In this document: positions 1 to 8,224 of the stretch, one piece after another
Position numbering within the stretch: position 1 is the first letter of the stretch
Layout of the letters: every line of letters starts with the position of its first letter
Made by a program: the position numbers and the translations under genes
Assembly (NCBI GenBank): GCA_023390695.1
Contig: JAEWCJ010000211.1
Span: forward strand, 1-16,163
Reading direction: 5' to 3'
From: Pseudomonadota bacterium
Lineage (GTDB): Bacteria > Pseudomonadota > Alphaproteobacteria > Rhizobiales > Xanthobacteraceae
DNA: 16,163 nt
The notes under the pieces: model-generated
What the model saw: only the letters and a program-made list of their open reading frames with translations
What the model was told of the DNA's origin: nothing
The model's database searches: none

Positions 1-614
1 GTGTGCGGCTGCATGGATGCAGCATCATGCAGCCAGGTCAGGCTCACGCCGGCGGGACGCGTGAGCGATTGTTCTTCCGCCGCATCGGGCACCTGGATGA
101 AGGCGTGGCCGCGCGCGTCCGCGGGCAGCTTCTCAAGAATGGCCGAGATCGCCGGCAGCGCGGTGTGATCGCCCGCAAGCAGATAGAAGCCGGCGGATGA
201 CACCGTGCGTCCGCCTGGACCGCCAATGCCGACCACGTCGCCGGGGCGGGCGGTGGCGGCCCAGCGCGAGGCCACACCATGCTCGCCATGCAACACGAAA
301 TCGATGTCGATCTCGCCGGCGGCTGGATCGAAGCGCCGCAATGAATAGGTGCGCACCGTGGGCCGTCTGTCCGCGGCTGGCCAAATGGCGCGGCCATCCG
401 AACCGGAGAGCGGCCATTCGGGCGTTTGCAGATGGGCGGGAGGGATCAGCAGCTTGACGTTCGGGCCGGTGCCGAAGCCTTCGATTTCGGGGCCGCCCAG
501 TGTCACGCGGCGCATGCGCGGCGTGATGTTGCGCGCGCGGATCACCTCCAGCACGCGAATGCCGCGATACCGCCGCGAGCGGTCAGCCGACGCATGTACG
601 AGCGCTGTCTCCAT
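1..614 (-). CDS. Siderophore-interacting flavoprotein (ViuB-like ferric-siderophore reductase), 3' end cut by window
   Basis: The first ~204 residues are visible; the C-terminus lies beyond base 1. The family comprises cytoplasmic FAD proteins that reduce the Fe(III) in imported siderophores with NAD(P)H so that iron is released. Visible marks are the FAD-binding RTYSLR segment (around residues 94-99), a downstream DFVLHG...GVASRWA segment followed by PGD, and a GGPGGR turn, all in the usual family order. The start is the ATG at 614-612, preceded by GAGGAAAG at a good distance. The gene begins 14 bases after the ATPase stop, so it belongs to the uptake operon as its last visible gene. Family members are usually about 250-300 residues, so most of the FAD domain and the start of the reductase domain are here. 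The family is clear; the siderophore is not known. Confidence 0.88.
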   Translation of the reverse strand, partial: METALVHASADRSRRYRGIRVLEVIRARNITPRMRRVTLGGPEIEGFGTGPNVKLLIPPAHLQTPEWPLSGSDGRAIWPAADRRPTVRTYSLRRFDPAAGEIDIDFVLHGEHGVASRWAATARPGDVVGIGGPGGRTVSSAGFYLLAGDHTALPAISAILEKLPADARGHAFIQVPDAAEEQSLTRPAGVSLTWLHDAASMQPH

Positions 615-628
615 CACGGCTTCTTTCC

Positions 629-1435
629 TCACATCGCTCTGCCGGGCTGTCCGGTATCGTCGACCATGATCTGCAGCATGCCCCGCGAGCAGCGCTCCAC
701 ACGGGCCTGGACGCCGTAGACGTCCGACAATGTCGCGGCTGTCAGCGCCTGTTCCGGCGGCCCGCTGGCCGCGATGCGGCCCTCACTCATCACGATCACA
801 TCGTCCGCCCAGCGGGCCGCGAGGCTCAGATCGTGCAGCACCACAATGACGATGCGTCCTTCCGCCGCCAGACTCCGGATCAGCTTCATGACGGCGGTCT
901 GGTGCCGCAGGTCGAGTGCGCTGGTCGGCTCGTCGAGCAGCAATAGCTTCGGATCGCGGATCAGGGCTTGTCCGAGGCTGGCAAGCTGGCGCTGTCCGCC
1001 CGACAACCGGTCGAGCTGTTCCAGCGCGATGTCGGCGATCCCCAGCCGGTCGAGCACGCCGGCGGCGCGTGCCAGGCTGTCGTCGTCATTGAGCAGCCCC
1101 TTGATCGGGATGGCTGCCTTCTGCGCAGCAATCAGCGCTTCCAATACGGTCAGCGCCACGCCTTGCGGAATGGATTGCGGCATGAAGCCGGCAAGCCGCG
1201 CGCGTTCGGCGATCGGCAGGGTCAGCAGTTCGACATCGCCCAGCAGGACGCGGCCATCGCCATGCAGCAGCCCGGCCATCGTGAGCATCAGCGTCGACTT
1301 GCCGGCCGCATTCGGCCCGACCAGCGCGACCACGCGCCCCGACGCCAGCGGACCGATCGACAGCTCGCGCAGCACCATCCGGCCGCGATAGCCCGCCGAA
1401 AGATTCGTCACCGTCAGCGAAGGGCCCGCTGTCAC
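629..1435 (-). CDS. Iron-siderophore ABC transporter ATPase (FecE/FhuC type)
   Basis: This is the cytoplasmic nucleotide-binding subunit that powers uptake of a ferric siderophore through the neighbouring permease. All ABC ATPase motifs are present in 268 residues: Walker A GPNAAGKST (40-48), Q-loop glutamine (about 87), signature LSGGQ (144-148), Walker B LLLLDEP (164-170) and the switch histidine in VLHD (201). The length is normal for the family. Its ATG overlaps the permease stop as ATGA (1432-1435), which suggests translational coupling and a defined subunit ratio. Domain and role are secure. Assignment to siderophore rather than cobalamin or haem import rests on the neighbours (TonB receptor, esterase, siderophore-interacting protein). 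Confidence 0.95.
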   Translation of the reverse strand: MTAGPSLTVTNLSAGYRGRMVLRELSIGPLASGRVVALVGPNAAGKSTLMLTMAGLLHGDGRVLLGDVELLTLPIAERARLAGFMPQSIPQGVALTVLEALIAAQKAAIPIKGLLNDDDSLARAAGVLDRLGIADIALEQLDRLSGGQRQLASLGQALIRDPKLLLLDEPTSALDLRHQTAVMKLIRSLAAEGRIVIVVLHDLSLAARWADDVIVMSEGRIAASGPPEQALTAATLSDVYGVQARVERCSRGMLQIMVDDTGQPGRAM

Positions 1436-2508
1436 GAATCCGTCCTCCGGGTGAGGACCAGCGCCAGAAAGAACGGCACGCCGATCAGCGCGGTAACGAT
1501 GCCGATGGGCAGCACGACGCCGGGAATGATTGTCTTGGAGGCGACCGAGGCCAGCGACATCACTGCCGCGCCCGCCAGCGCGCTGCCCGGCAGAAACAAG
1601 CGATGGTCTTCGCCGACCAGCATGCGCGCGATATGCGGTCCCACGAGCCCGACAAAGGCAATCGTTCCGACGAATGCAACCGCCGACGCGGTGAGCAGGC
1701 TGATACGGAGGAGCGACATGAAACGCAGGCGATTGACGTTGATGCCGAAACTATGCGCGCGCTGCTGTCCCAGCCGCAGCGCGGTCAGCCGCCACGACGA
1801 CATCATCGCCAGCGGGAAAATGCCGAGGAGCACCAGGCCGAGAATCTGAAGCTTCTCCGGCGTCGCACGGGTCAGGCTTCCGAGCATCCAGAAGACGAGC
1901 TGCTGCAGGGCCTGCTCGCTGGCGACGAACTGAGTGATGGCGACCAGAGCGTTGAAGGTAAAGAACAGCGCGATGCCGAACAGCACGAAGGTCTGGCTGC
2001 CGCTGCCGCGGAACGTTCCCAGAAGCTGCAGCAGCAGGGCCGCGCCGAAGGAAAATGCGAAGGCGTTGGCGGAGATCAGCCAGTTTTGCGGAATTCCGGG
2101 CACGCCGAGCCCGAGCACAATGGCCAGCGCCGCGCCGAAAGTCGCGGCGGAGGAAAGGCCGAGCGTGAAAGGACTGGCCAGCGAGTTGTTGAGCACGGTC
2201 TGCATTTCGGCGCCGGCGACCGACAGCGCGGCGCCGACAAGGACGGCCATCAAGGCCTGCGGCAGCCGCACCTGCCAGATAATCACGTCGGTGCCGCGTC
2301 CAAGCGATCCCGGCGACCAGAGCCCCTTGATCAGGTCGGCAAGGGACAGCGAGGAGGGGCCGGTTGCGAGATCGAGCAGAAACGACGCGCACAGGACGGC
2401 CGCGAGCGCGGCCAGCAAGGCGATGCGCAACACTACGATCCGCCGGTAGCGCGCGATCGCGGCGGAGGCGGCGTTGCTTGTGCCTGTAATTGCGGCCGGT
2501 CCGTTCAC
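1432..2508 (-). CDS. FecCD-family iron-siderophore ABC transporter permease
   Basis: This inner-membrane permease (358 residues) would form the channel as a homodimer. It is strongly hydrophobic throughout, with about nine or ten membrane segments beginning at the stretch after residue 28. It carries typical FecCD features: the segment VRLPQALMAVLVGAALSVAG near residues 80-100, the later segment AFVGLVGPHIARMLVG thought to contact the ATPase, and the terminal IGVPFFLALV followed by an Arg-rich end. Only one permease gene is present, as in homodimeric systems of the BtuC type rather than two-permease systems such as FecC/FecD. The start overlaps the binding-protein stop as ATGA (2505-2508) and the end overlaps the ATPase start in the same way. 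Confidence 0.95.
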   Translation of the reverse strand: MNGPAAITGTSNAASAAIARYRRIVVLRIALLAALAAVLCASFLLDLATGPSSLSLADLIKGLWSPGSLGRGTDVIIWQVRLPQALMAVLVGAALSVAGAEMQTVLNNSLASPFTLGLSSAATFGAALAIVLGLGVPGIPQNWLISANAFAFSFGAALLLQLLGTFRGSGSQTFVLFGIALFFTFNALVAITQFVASEQALQQLVFWMLGSLTRATPEKLQILGLVLLGIFPLAMMSSWRLTALRLGQQRAHSFGINVNRLRFMSLLRISLLTASAVAFVGTIAFVGLVGPHIARMLVGEDHRLFLPGSALAGAAVMSLASVASKTIIPGVVLPIGIVTALIGVPFFLALVLTRRTDS

Positions 2509-3656
2509 TTCAGGTCGATCCAGTAGGTGCCCTGCATCGGCACGGGCAGGAATCGGGAATTTGCCTCGCGCAGGCTGGCGGCCGGATCGACGTCGGCAAA
2601 CAGGTCAGGGTGGAACCACTTGGCCAGCAATTCGACGGCGAGAACGTTGAGCGGCAAGTTGCTGAACAGATGCCACAGGCCATGCACGCGGCCATTCTTC
2701 ATGGCGGAGAGCGTGGACAAACCTGGCCGCTCGGCAATGGCTTTGAGCTGTGATCGTGACGTCGCCGGGTCGATCCCCGGACCGAGCACGAGGCCGCCTG
2801 TTCCCTGCAGATGTACGCCGCCGGTGCCGACATAAACGTCCGGGTCGCGCGCGATGACAAATTCCAGGTTGAGCTGGCCGAACGGCTGCGTCAGCACTTC
2901 GGTCGCGATATTGTGGCCGCCGGCCGCGTCGATGAAGGCGCCGATGGTGGCGCGTCCCGGCGCATTGCAGCATTCATACGCGCCGGCATGCGCATGCATC
3001 AGGACTTTCGGTTTGGCAGGCTTTGCCTCCGCCAGACGTTTGGATATCCGGTCCATGCGCGACTGATAGAAATCGATGAAGGCCTTTGCCTCGTCGTTTC
3101 GCCCCAGCACCTGCCCGAGAATCCGGATGCTGGAAACGGTGTTCTCGAGTGGCTTTGCGACGAAATCGATGAACACGACGGGAATTCCCGCCGCCTCGAA
3201 ACGTTCGATGATCTGTGTCGATTTCGCCGAGGGACCATAGCCTCCGCTTAGAATGGCAATATCTGGTTTCACCGCCAACGCCTGCTCGATCGAAAAGGTG
3301 TCTTCCGTGCCGCGGCCGAGAATGGGGATGGAGTCGATGGCCGGGAATTTCTGCCGGTAGGCCTCGTAGGTCACCTTGTCCTGGCGCGACAGGTCGCCCG
3401 GCCAGCCGGCCAGCAGCGACACGGGATCCGGATGCAGCAGCGCCAGCGCCAGCAACTGGCGGCCTTCGCCAAGCACGACCCGTTTCGCGGGACGTTCGAG
3501 TGTGACCTCGCGGCCAGCAATGTCGCGGATCGCGATCTTGTCCTGAGCCTGAGCCTGAGCCTGCGCCGGCGCAAGCTGGAGCGACAGAGCGAGTCCGGCG
3601 ATTGCCGTCAGGCAATGGCGACGAAGACAACGAAGAAAAGTGCGGTCGATTTTCAT
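2505..3656 (-). CDS. Periplasmic siderophore-binding protein of an ABC importer
   Basis: A 383-residue solute-binding protein that would carry the ferric siderophore in the periplasm to the permease. It has an N-terminal signal peptide: Arg/Cys-rich start, hydrophobic core TAIAGLALSLQLA, and a likely cleavage site in the AQAQAQAQ stretch (31-38). The mature part starts IAIRDIAGREVTL, which is typical of FepB/FecB-like proteins, and continues with the two-lobe fold including KPDIAILSGG and DPDVYVGTGG. A CC pair in YECCNAPG is unusual and could form or hold a disulfide. The ATG (3656-3654) overlaps the esterase stop as ATGA. No lipobox is seen at the cleavage site, so it is probably soluble. 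The ligand is unknown. Confidence 0.92.
   Translation of the reverse strand: MKIDRTFLRCLRRHCLTAIAGLALSLQLAPAQAQAQAQDKIAIRDIAGREVTLERPAKRVVLGEGRQLLALALLHPDPVSLLAGWPGDLSRQDKVTYEAYRQKFPAIDSIPILGRGTEDTFSIEQALAVKPDIAILSGGYGPSAKSTQIIERFEAAGIPVVFIDFVAKPLENTVSSIRILGQVLGRNDEAKAFIDFYQSRMDRISKRLAEAKPAKPKVLMHAHAGAYECCNAPGRATIGAFIDAAGGHNIATEVLTQPFGQLNLEFVIARDPDVYVGTGGVHLQGTGGLVLGPGIDPATSRSQLKAIAERPGLSTLSAMKNGRVHGLWHLFSNLPLNVLAVELLAKWFHPDLFADVDPAASLREANSRFLPVPMQGTYWIDLK
3539..3566 (-). repeat. Hexanucleotide repeat encoding the Ala-Gln run of a signal peptide
   Basis: On the plus strand the hexamer CTGAGC is repeated about four times with one variant unit. On the coding (minus) strand it gives the run AQAQAQAQ at residues 31-38 of the binding protein, right at the expected cleavage region. 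Short tandem repeats of this kind can gain or lose units by slippage without a frameshift. Confidence 0.6.
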
Positions 3657-4591
3657 GCGGATTGGCTCTCCTGGTCATCCGGCCGCGCGAAGGCGACACC
3701 GACAGCCCGGCTGATGGCGGCGGGCAGGACCGAGATGTGGTCTTCGCCGGGAAATTCCTGATAGCGGACGTCGAGTTGCTCCGGCGGAAGACTCGACAGC
3801 CGTGCTGCAAGATCGCGTGCATTGTCGACCATGCGATTGTCGCGCTTGAAGGCGGCGTGACGGCGGAGCGCGCGGTTTTCCGAATTGATCCCGGATGCGT
3901 CCTGCTCGGTGGTGCCGACGGCCATCAGCAATTGCCGTCCGGCGGGTCGTACCGCCGACTGCGCGAATGTCCGCTCTTCACGCAGAATGAAACGGTCGTT
4001 CAACCAGATCGATGGGCTTGCCGCAATGTAGGTCTGGAAGGACGCGGGGCGGGTGAACAACGCATGCATGACAAACAGGCCGCCGAAGGAGTGGCCAAAG
4101 ATCGCCTGCCGGTTTCTGTCGATGGAATGGTCGCTTTCGATCCGCGGCTTCAGTGTCGTCTCGATGTAATCGAGAAACTCATCCGCGCCGCCCATGGGCG
4201 GCCAGTCCGAGCCATCCGGACGCTCCGGCAGCAGCCATGTATCAGCCGGCGGCGTGTAATCGTAGCTGCGCCGCGTCATCTCGAAGGGCTGACTTGTCGG
4301 ATAGCCGATGCCGACGACAAGACCCGGCACCACACCGGAAAACTCGGGACGCTCGCTCCGCAGCCGCAATGCCTCCGCCGCCGTCAGGAACGAGGCATTG
4401 GCATCGAGCATATAGAGAACCGGAGCAGGGGCCGCGCCGGCGATCGCGGGAGAGGCCCAGGTCATGATCCGATAGGGATCGCCACGCCGGTTATGCAGCC
4501 CAAAACAGCGGGCGCCCGCCAGAGCAAGCTCTGACGGGGCACTGCAGGCTTCTGCCTGCGCACCATTTGGCGCAACGGTAGCGGTACTCAT
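3653..4591 (-). CDS. Alpha/beta-hydrolase esterase (IroE/Fes-like, putative siderophore esterase)
   Basis: A 312-residue serine hydrolase of the esterase-D type. The nucleophile is Ser168 in GHSFGG (166-171), and His285 in GEDHISVLP is the likely catalytic histidine. The core begins with VLYMLDANASF. In this family, enzymes beside siderophore receptors cleave ester bonds in ferric tri-catecholate lactones (enterobactin- or salmochelin-like) to release iron. No clear signal peptide is seen, which favours cytoplasmic action, although IroE itself is periplasmic. I chose the ATG at 4591-4589 because GGTGAG lies just upstream and because the 108 codons before it look like out-of-frame translation of the receptor gene. 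The gene begins 65 bases after the receptor stop and overlaps the binding protein by ATGA. The fold is secure; the substrate is inferred from context. Confidence 0.87.
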   Translation of the reverse strand: MSTATVAPNGAQAEACSAPSELALAGARCFGLHNRRGDPYRIMTWASPAIAGAAPAPVLYMLDANASFLTAAEALRLRSERPEFSGVVPGLVVGIGYPTSQPFEMTRRSYDYTPPADTWLLPERPDGSDWPPMGGADEFLDYIETTLKPRIESDHSIDRNRQAIFGHSFGGLFVMHALFTRPASFQTYIAASPSIWLNDRFILREERTFAQSAVRPAGRQLLMAVGTTEQDASGINSENRALRRHAAFKRDNRMVDNARDLAARLSSLPPEQLDVRYQEFPGEDHISVLPAAISRAVGVAFARPDDQESQSA

Positions 4592-4656
4592 GAAACGCTC
4601 ACCAACGAAGAGGCCTCCTGGCGACCCTCCTTCACGATGTCCGGATGCACCTGTGA

Positions 4657-6891
4657 TTAGTTCTTGGCGGTCAGCTTCACCCAATAGCTGCGGGGTTCGC
4701 CGTAGAAGTTGAAGGTCGCCTGGTTCCCGAGGCGGGCGTAATAGACCTCGTCGAACAGGTTGTTGACGGTGAAGGTCGCTTCGAAGTTCTTGTTGAACTT
4801 GTAGCCGATCTGCGCATCCGCCACGACATAGCCGTCCTCTGTCCAGCGTACGGTGTCGGTGGCGTTGCGCGTATAGAAGCTGCTCAGGGCGCGCACACCG
4901 CCGGCCACATGCCATCCACGCAATTGCTCGCTCTGGAATTCATACTTCGTCCACATGCTGAAATTGTGCTTGGGGGTCCAGGTGCTGAATGTCGAGCCGG
5001 CGAGGAAGGTCGACCCAGACGCGGTTACGGTCTTCAGATACTCGCTTTCGGTATAGGCGTAGCCGGCATAAATCTCCCATCCCGGCGCCAGCTTGCCGGT
5101 GACTTCCGCTTCGATGCCGCGGAGCTCCGCTTCGCCCGCCGCGATCTGGAAGGCCGTGTTGCTTGGATCGGTGATGGCGCGATTGGTGTCGCGCGTGATG
5201 AAATAGCCAATGCTTGCGTTAAGCTGTCCGTTCAGGAACTCACCTTTCAGCCCGACCTCGTAGGTTGTGCCGGTGCGCGGCGGCAGGACTGCGCCGCTGG
5301 CCGTGCGGTTGGTCGGCTGCGGCTGGAAAATGTCCGTATAGACGCCGTAAGCCGAGATGTTCTGCGTCAGGTCGAGCACGATACCGGCATACGGTGTGAA
5401 CTTGCCGTTGACTTCGCTGCTTACGGTCTGTCCGTTCGCGAGTATCGATGAGTTGTCATACCAACTTCCGCGGCCGCCAAGGATCACGGTCAGCGGCTGG
5501 ATCGGCTTGATGCGGAGTTGCCCGTAAATACCTGTCAACTCCGGCCGATCCTGGGTCCGGGACAAGGGAACGGACGGCTCGGCAATGTTATAGGGGGTTG
5601 GCGAGTAGATATTGTTCGTCCCTTGGGCGAACGTTCCGCCCAGCAGCGTCTGGTCGTATTGCTTGTGGTCCACGCCGATGATGACGTTGTGCGTTAATCC
5701 CCACATCTCGAACGGCTTGCTGATGTGAGCATCGGCCGAGAGCGACGTTTCGTTATAGTGCCGTTCCAGCGTGGTGATATTGTAGATGCCGGTGGCGGGA
5801 TTTACCGCCCCGCCGCCATAGGCATATTTCATGTCAGCCTGCCGGCTGCTGTAACGAACGGCGGCCTTGGCGTGACCGCCGCTATCGAATTTGTGCTGCA
5901 ACTCCGCAATGAAATCGTCGGTGCGGTTGTCAAACCGGTTCCAGGCCGCGCCGCTGAAAGTGGAACGCCGGACATCGAGAAGGCCACCATTGACGAAAGC
6001 GGGCAGGCCATTCTGCGGGATGATGTCGCGTTCCTGATGGAGTGCCACCAGCGACAGGGTGGTGTTCGGGGTGAAGTCAATCTCCACCGTGCCGTAAGTG
6101 ACGCCGTTCTTGTTCTTGGTGATGTCGATGAATGTGTCCTGGTCGTTATAGGCACCGACGACACGGGCACGGACATTGCCGGATTGGGTGAGCGGTGCGT
6201 TGACGTCGATCTCCCCGCGATAGGCATCCCAGGATCCGCCCAAAGCCGTGCCGGTGATACCGAAGCGGTCGGTCGCGCGCTTGCGTGCCATGTTGAGTGT
6301 GCCCGCCGGTTCGCCGGTGCCTGCAAATAGACCGGCTGGTCCGCGCAGAACCTCGATCCGGTCAAAAGCGGCAAGTTCGGGCTGCGTGCCGTAGATGCTC
6401 GACATCGGAGCAGGCAGTCCGTCGATATTGAAACTGTCGAACTCGAATCCACGCGAGAAAATGGCGGAGCGGCCCTTGTCGTTCTGCAGAACCAGAAGAC
6501 CGGTCGTGCGTCGCGCGGCATCTTCCAGCGTCGTCATGTTCTGGTCTTCGATGCGCTGGCGCGTCACAATGCTCACCGATTGAGGGAGATAGCGGATCGG
6601 CTGGGCATCCTTGCCGATGGTTGTGAGCGTCGTGGTGTAGCTGTCGCGCCCTTCCGTCGTGGCGGTTGGCGCTGTTTCCTGAGGAGCAATGGGTTGCGTC
6701 TGCGCGGGGGCCTGCGTCGGTCTTGACGAAGTGCGCTGCCGCTGGCCTTCGACCGTGATCGTCGGCAGCGTCTCGTTCTGCCGGCTTTGCGCCATGGTTT
6801 CGACCGGCCATGCCAGCACCAGTGCCGTTGTCGCGAGCAGCAGGTTGCGCAAGCGTACGTGCCGCGCGCAGGAATACTTTGATACGTTCAT
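4657..6891 (-). CDS. TonB-dependent siderophore receptor
   Basis: An outer-membrane ferric-siderophore receptor of 744 residues. The signal peptide runs to about residue 34 (RNLLLATTALVLAW, then ETMA before QS). A TonB-box-like LPTITVEG lies at about 42-49, followed by a Pro/Gln/Thr-rich linker. The plug domain starts near residue 95 (IRYLPQSVSIVTRQRIEDQ, then DAARRTTGLLVLQND). The beta-barrel ends with NNLFDEVYYARLG and the final strand SYWVKLTAKN, in the manner of FpvA/FhuE-type receptors. I prefer the ATG at 6891-6889 because the signal peptide follows directly; an upstream in-frame ATG at 6975 would add 28 unlikely residues. There is no FecR-type N-terminal signalling extension. It heads the minus-strand uptake cluster and is divergent from the AraC-family gene. 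Confidence 0.94.
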   Translation of the reverse strand: MNVSKYSCARHVRLRNLLLATTALVLAWPVETMAQSRQNETLPTITVEGQRQRTSSRPTQAPAQTQPIAPQETAPTATTEGRDSYTTTLTTIGKDAQPIRYLPQSVSIVTRQRIEDQNMTTLEDAARRTTGLLVLQNDKGRSAIFSRGFEFDSFNIDGLPAPMSSIYGTQPELAAFDRIEVLRGPAGLFAGTGEPAGTLNMARKRATDRFGITGTALGGSWDAYRGEIDVNAPLTQSGNVRARVVGAYNDQDTFIDITKNKNGVTYGTVEIDFTPNTTLSLVALHQERDIIPQNGLPAFVNGGLLDVRRSTFSGAAWNRFDNRTDDFIAELQHKFDSGGHAKAAVRYSSRQADMKYAYGGGAVNPATGIYNITTLERHYNETSLSADAHISKPFEMWGLTHNVIIGVDHKQYDQTLLGGTFAQGTNNIYSPTPYNIAEPSVPLSRTQDRPELTGIYGQLRIKPIQPLTVILGGRGSWYDNSSILANGQTVSSEVNGKFTPYAGIVLDLTQNISAYGVYTDIFQPQPTNRTASGAVLPPRTGTTYEVGLKGEFLNGQLNASIGYFITRDTNRAITDPSNTAFQIAAGEAELRGIEAEVTGKLAPGWEIYAGYAYTESEYLKTVTASGSTFLAGSTFSTWTPKHNFSMWTKYEFQSEQLRGWHVAGGVRALSSFYTRNATDTVRWTEDGYVVADAQIGYKFNKNFEATFTVNNLFDEVYYARLGNQATFNFYGEPRSYWVKLTAKN

Positions 6892-6975
6892 TTCAACGCC
6901 CCAATCCCCAAAAGAATCTGCGGCCATGCGCAGCATCACGCGGCAAACTATTTCGGGGACGGTTCTCTCTTCCAT

Positions 6976-7017
6976 GGCAAAGGCGTTTGCCGAAAGATGT
7001 AATTCGTATGCGGCAAA
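6976..7017. promoter_or_regulatory. Competing inverted repeats in the receptor leader
   Basis: GGCAAA (6976-6981) pairs with TTTGCC (6986-6991) across a 4-base loop. TTTGCCG (6986-6992) can instead pair with CGGCAAA (7011-7017) across 18 bases. Because the middle element is shared, the two stems are mutually exclusive. They lie in what would be the untranslated leader of the receptor transcript, 85-125 bases upstream of its ATG, or they could be an operator. The function is not known. Confidence 0.35.
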
Positions 7018-7034
7018 ACCAGTTCGAAATGACG

Positions 7035-7131
7035 TAAAGTAATTGTCCGGAAAATCACAAGCGGAAACGCGTTCTTCGCATTACTTTAGAAGGCCTTCAT
7101 CCTGCATCATTTAGAATGGGACGCTTCTAAA
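7035..7131. promoter_or_regulatory. Iron-control/operator-like repeats between receptor and regulator genes
   Basis: This stretch holds TTTAGAA at 7085-7091 and again at 7110-7116, 25 bases apart, with similar flanks (GCATTACTTTAGAAGG and GCATCATTTAGAATGG). It also has TTCTAAA at 7125-7131, an exact inverted partner of the second copy across 8 bases. A 9-base dyad, TAAAGTAAT (7035-7043) and ATTACTTTA (7080-7088), overlaps the first copy. The half-sites match the Irr iron control element known in Rhizobiales, but the 8-base gap is longer than the short gap I recall for that element. The direct repeats could instead bind the neighbouring AraC-family protein. Both divergent genes could be controlled from here. 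Confidence 0.45.
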
Positions 7132-7153
7132 CTGCGCCGTCTGCGTTGACACC

Positions 7154-8200
7154 TTGCCGCGACAGAATGAAGATGCCGCAGTGAAAGCACGCGCGCCCTT
7201 ATTGAACGACGGACAGCCGCGCAAGCTCGTTCGTCATGCCGACCTCAGAGCTCTGTCGCAGATCGGAGTCTCGCACTTTCGGCTGATCGAACCTTCGCTC
7301 AGCGATGACGCCGTCGTGTTGCGCGGCGACTATGCGCAACTGAAGTTGCGCGACGGGCTGAACTTGCATGCGACCGACACCTTCGAACTCTATGATCTGA
7401 AAACGCAGTCCGTGCAGCGGCCGGGAATTACTTTCTCCATTTTCCTTCAGGGCAGTGTCGCGGCCTGGATCGGCGATCGCAAATTCACGCTGGGCCGTCC
7501 GTTGAACTCGACCGAAGTGGATGCGACTGCGATCAGCCGGGCGCGGCCGGACAGTTTCACGCGTCAGTCGGTCTGCGGCGCGCATATCCGCAAAGTGAAT
7601 ATCACGGTCTCGCCCGAGTGGCTGGAAAACGGGAGTCTTGACGCCGTGGCCGGACGATCGGCGGTCATGCAATTCGGCCGGACGCATCTTGCATTTTGCC
7701 GGTGGCGACCTTCGGCTCACGTGGTGTCTCTTGCCGAGCAGATATTGCATCCTCCGCAATACGAGACGCTGCTGCAGAACCTTTATCTGGAAAGCAGGTC
7801 GATTGAGATCGTGGCGGAGGCGTTTCGCGCGATCACCCAGTCCGACGACACCGGCCACGGGCAGCAATGGCTGCGTCCGCGCGACTTCCAGAAGGTTCGT
7901 GAAGTCTGCGATTTTCTGGAGAGCCATCTTGATCAGGCCGTGACTCTCGAGTCGGTGGCCAGATCGGCCGGCATGAGCGTGACGACATTGCAGCGCACGT
8001 TTCGCGCCGTGCATGGAAAGACGGTCTTCGAGTATCTCCGAGGCCTCAAGCTGCAGAAAGCCCGGGATGCGCTGGAGCGAGACGGCATCTCGGTGTCCGA
8101 AGCCGCCTTTGTTGCGGGCTATGCAAGCCCGCCAAATTTCGCGACGGCGTTCAAGCGGGCTTTTGGCATCAACCCCAAGGCCGTCCGCTCGCGCCTGTAG
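7154..8200 (+). CDS. AraC-family transcriptional regulator (siderophore-responsive type)
   Basis: A 348-residue regulator with an N-terminal ligand-sensing part and a C-terminal AraC/XylS DNA-binding domain. The latter, from about residue 240, contains both helix-turn-helix units: LESVARSAGMSVTTLQRTF and VSEAAFVAGYASPPNFATAFKRAFG, ending NPKAVRSRL. The N-terminal segment SIFLQGSVAAWIGDRKFTLG resembles the PchR/AlcR-type regulators that sense an imported ferric siderophore and activate its receptor gene. The start is uncertain: no ATG is available, a TTG at 7154 opens the frame, and a GTG at 7181 with GAAG upstream is an alternative. Divergent placement beside the receptor supports a role as its activator. 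The gene ends at 8200, just outside the element boundary, and appears intact. Confidence 0.9.
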   Translation: MPRQNEDAAVKARAPLLNDGQPRKLVRHADLRALSQIGVSHFRLIEPSLSDDAVVLRGDYAQLKLRDGLNLHATDTFELYDLKTQSVQRPGITFSIFLQGSVAAWIGDRKFTLGRPLNSTEVDATAISRARPDSFTRQSVCGAHIRKVNITVSPEWLENGSLDAVAGRSAVMQFGRTHLAFCRWRPSAHVVSLAEQILHPPQYETLLQNLYLESRSIEIVAEAFRAITQSDDTGHGQQWLRPRDFQKVREVCDFLESHLDQAVTLESVARSAGMSVTTLQRTFRAVHGKTVFEYLRGLKLQKARDALERDGISVSEAAFVAGYASPPNFATAFKRAFGINPKAVRSRL

Positions 8201-8224
8201 AAGGCGGAGACTGCAGACCTGTGC

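Noticed and set aside
968..2526. Long plus-strand open frames across the transporter genes (968-1849 and 1603-2526)
   Set aside because: They are antisense to secure ABC transporter genes, have low-complexity Arg/Gln-rich translations and match no family; this is common in GC-rich DNA.
6892..6975. Upstream start for the TonB receptor at 6975
   Set aside because: It would place 28 polar residues before a clear signal peptide, which starts well at the ATG at 6891.
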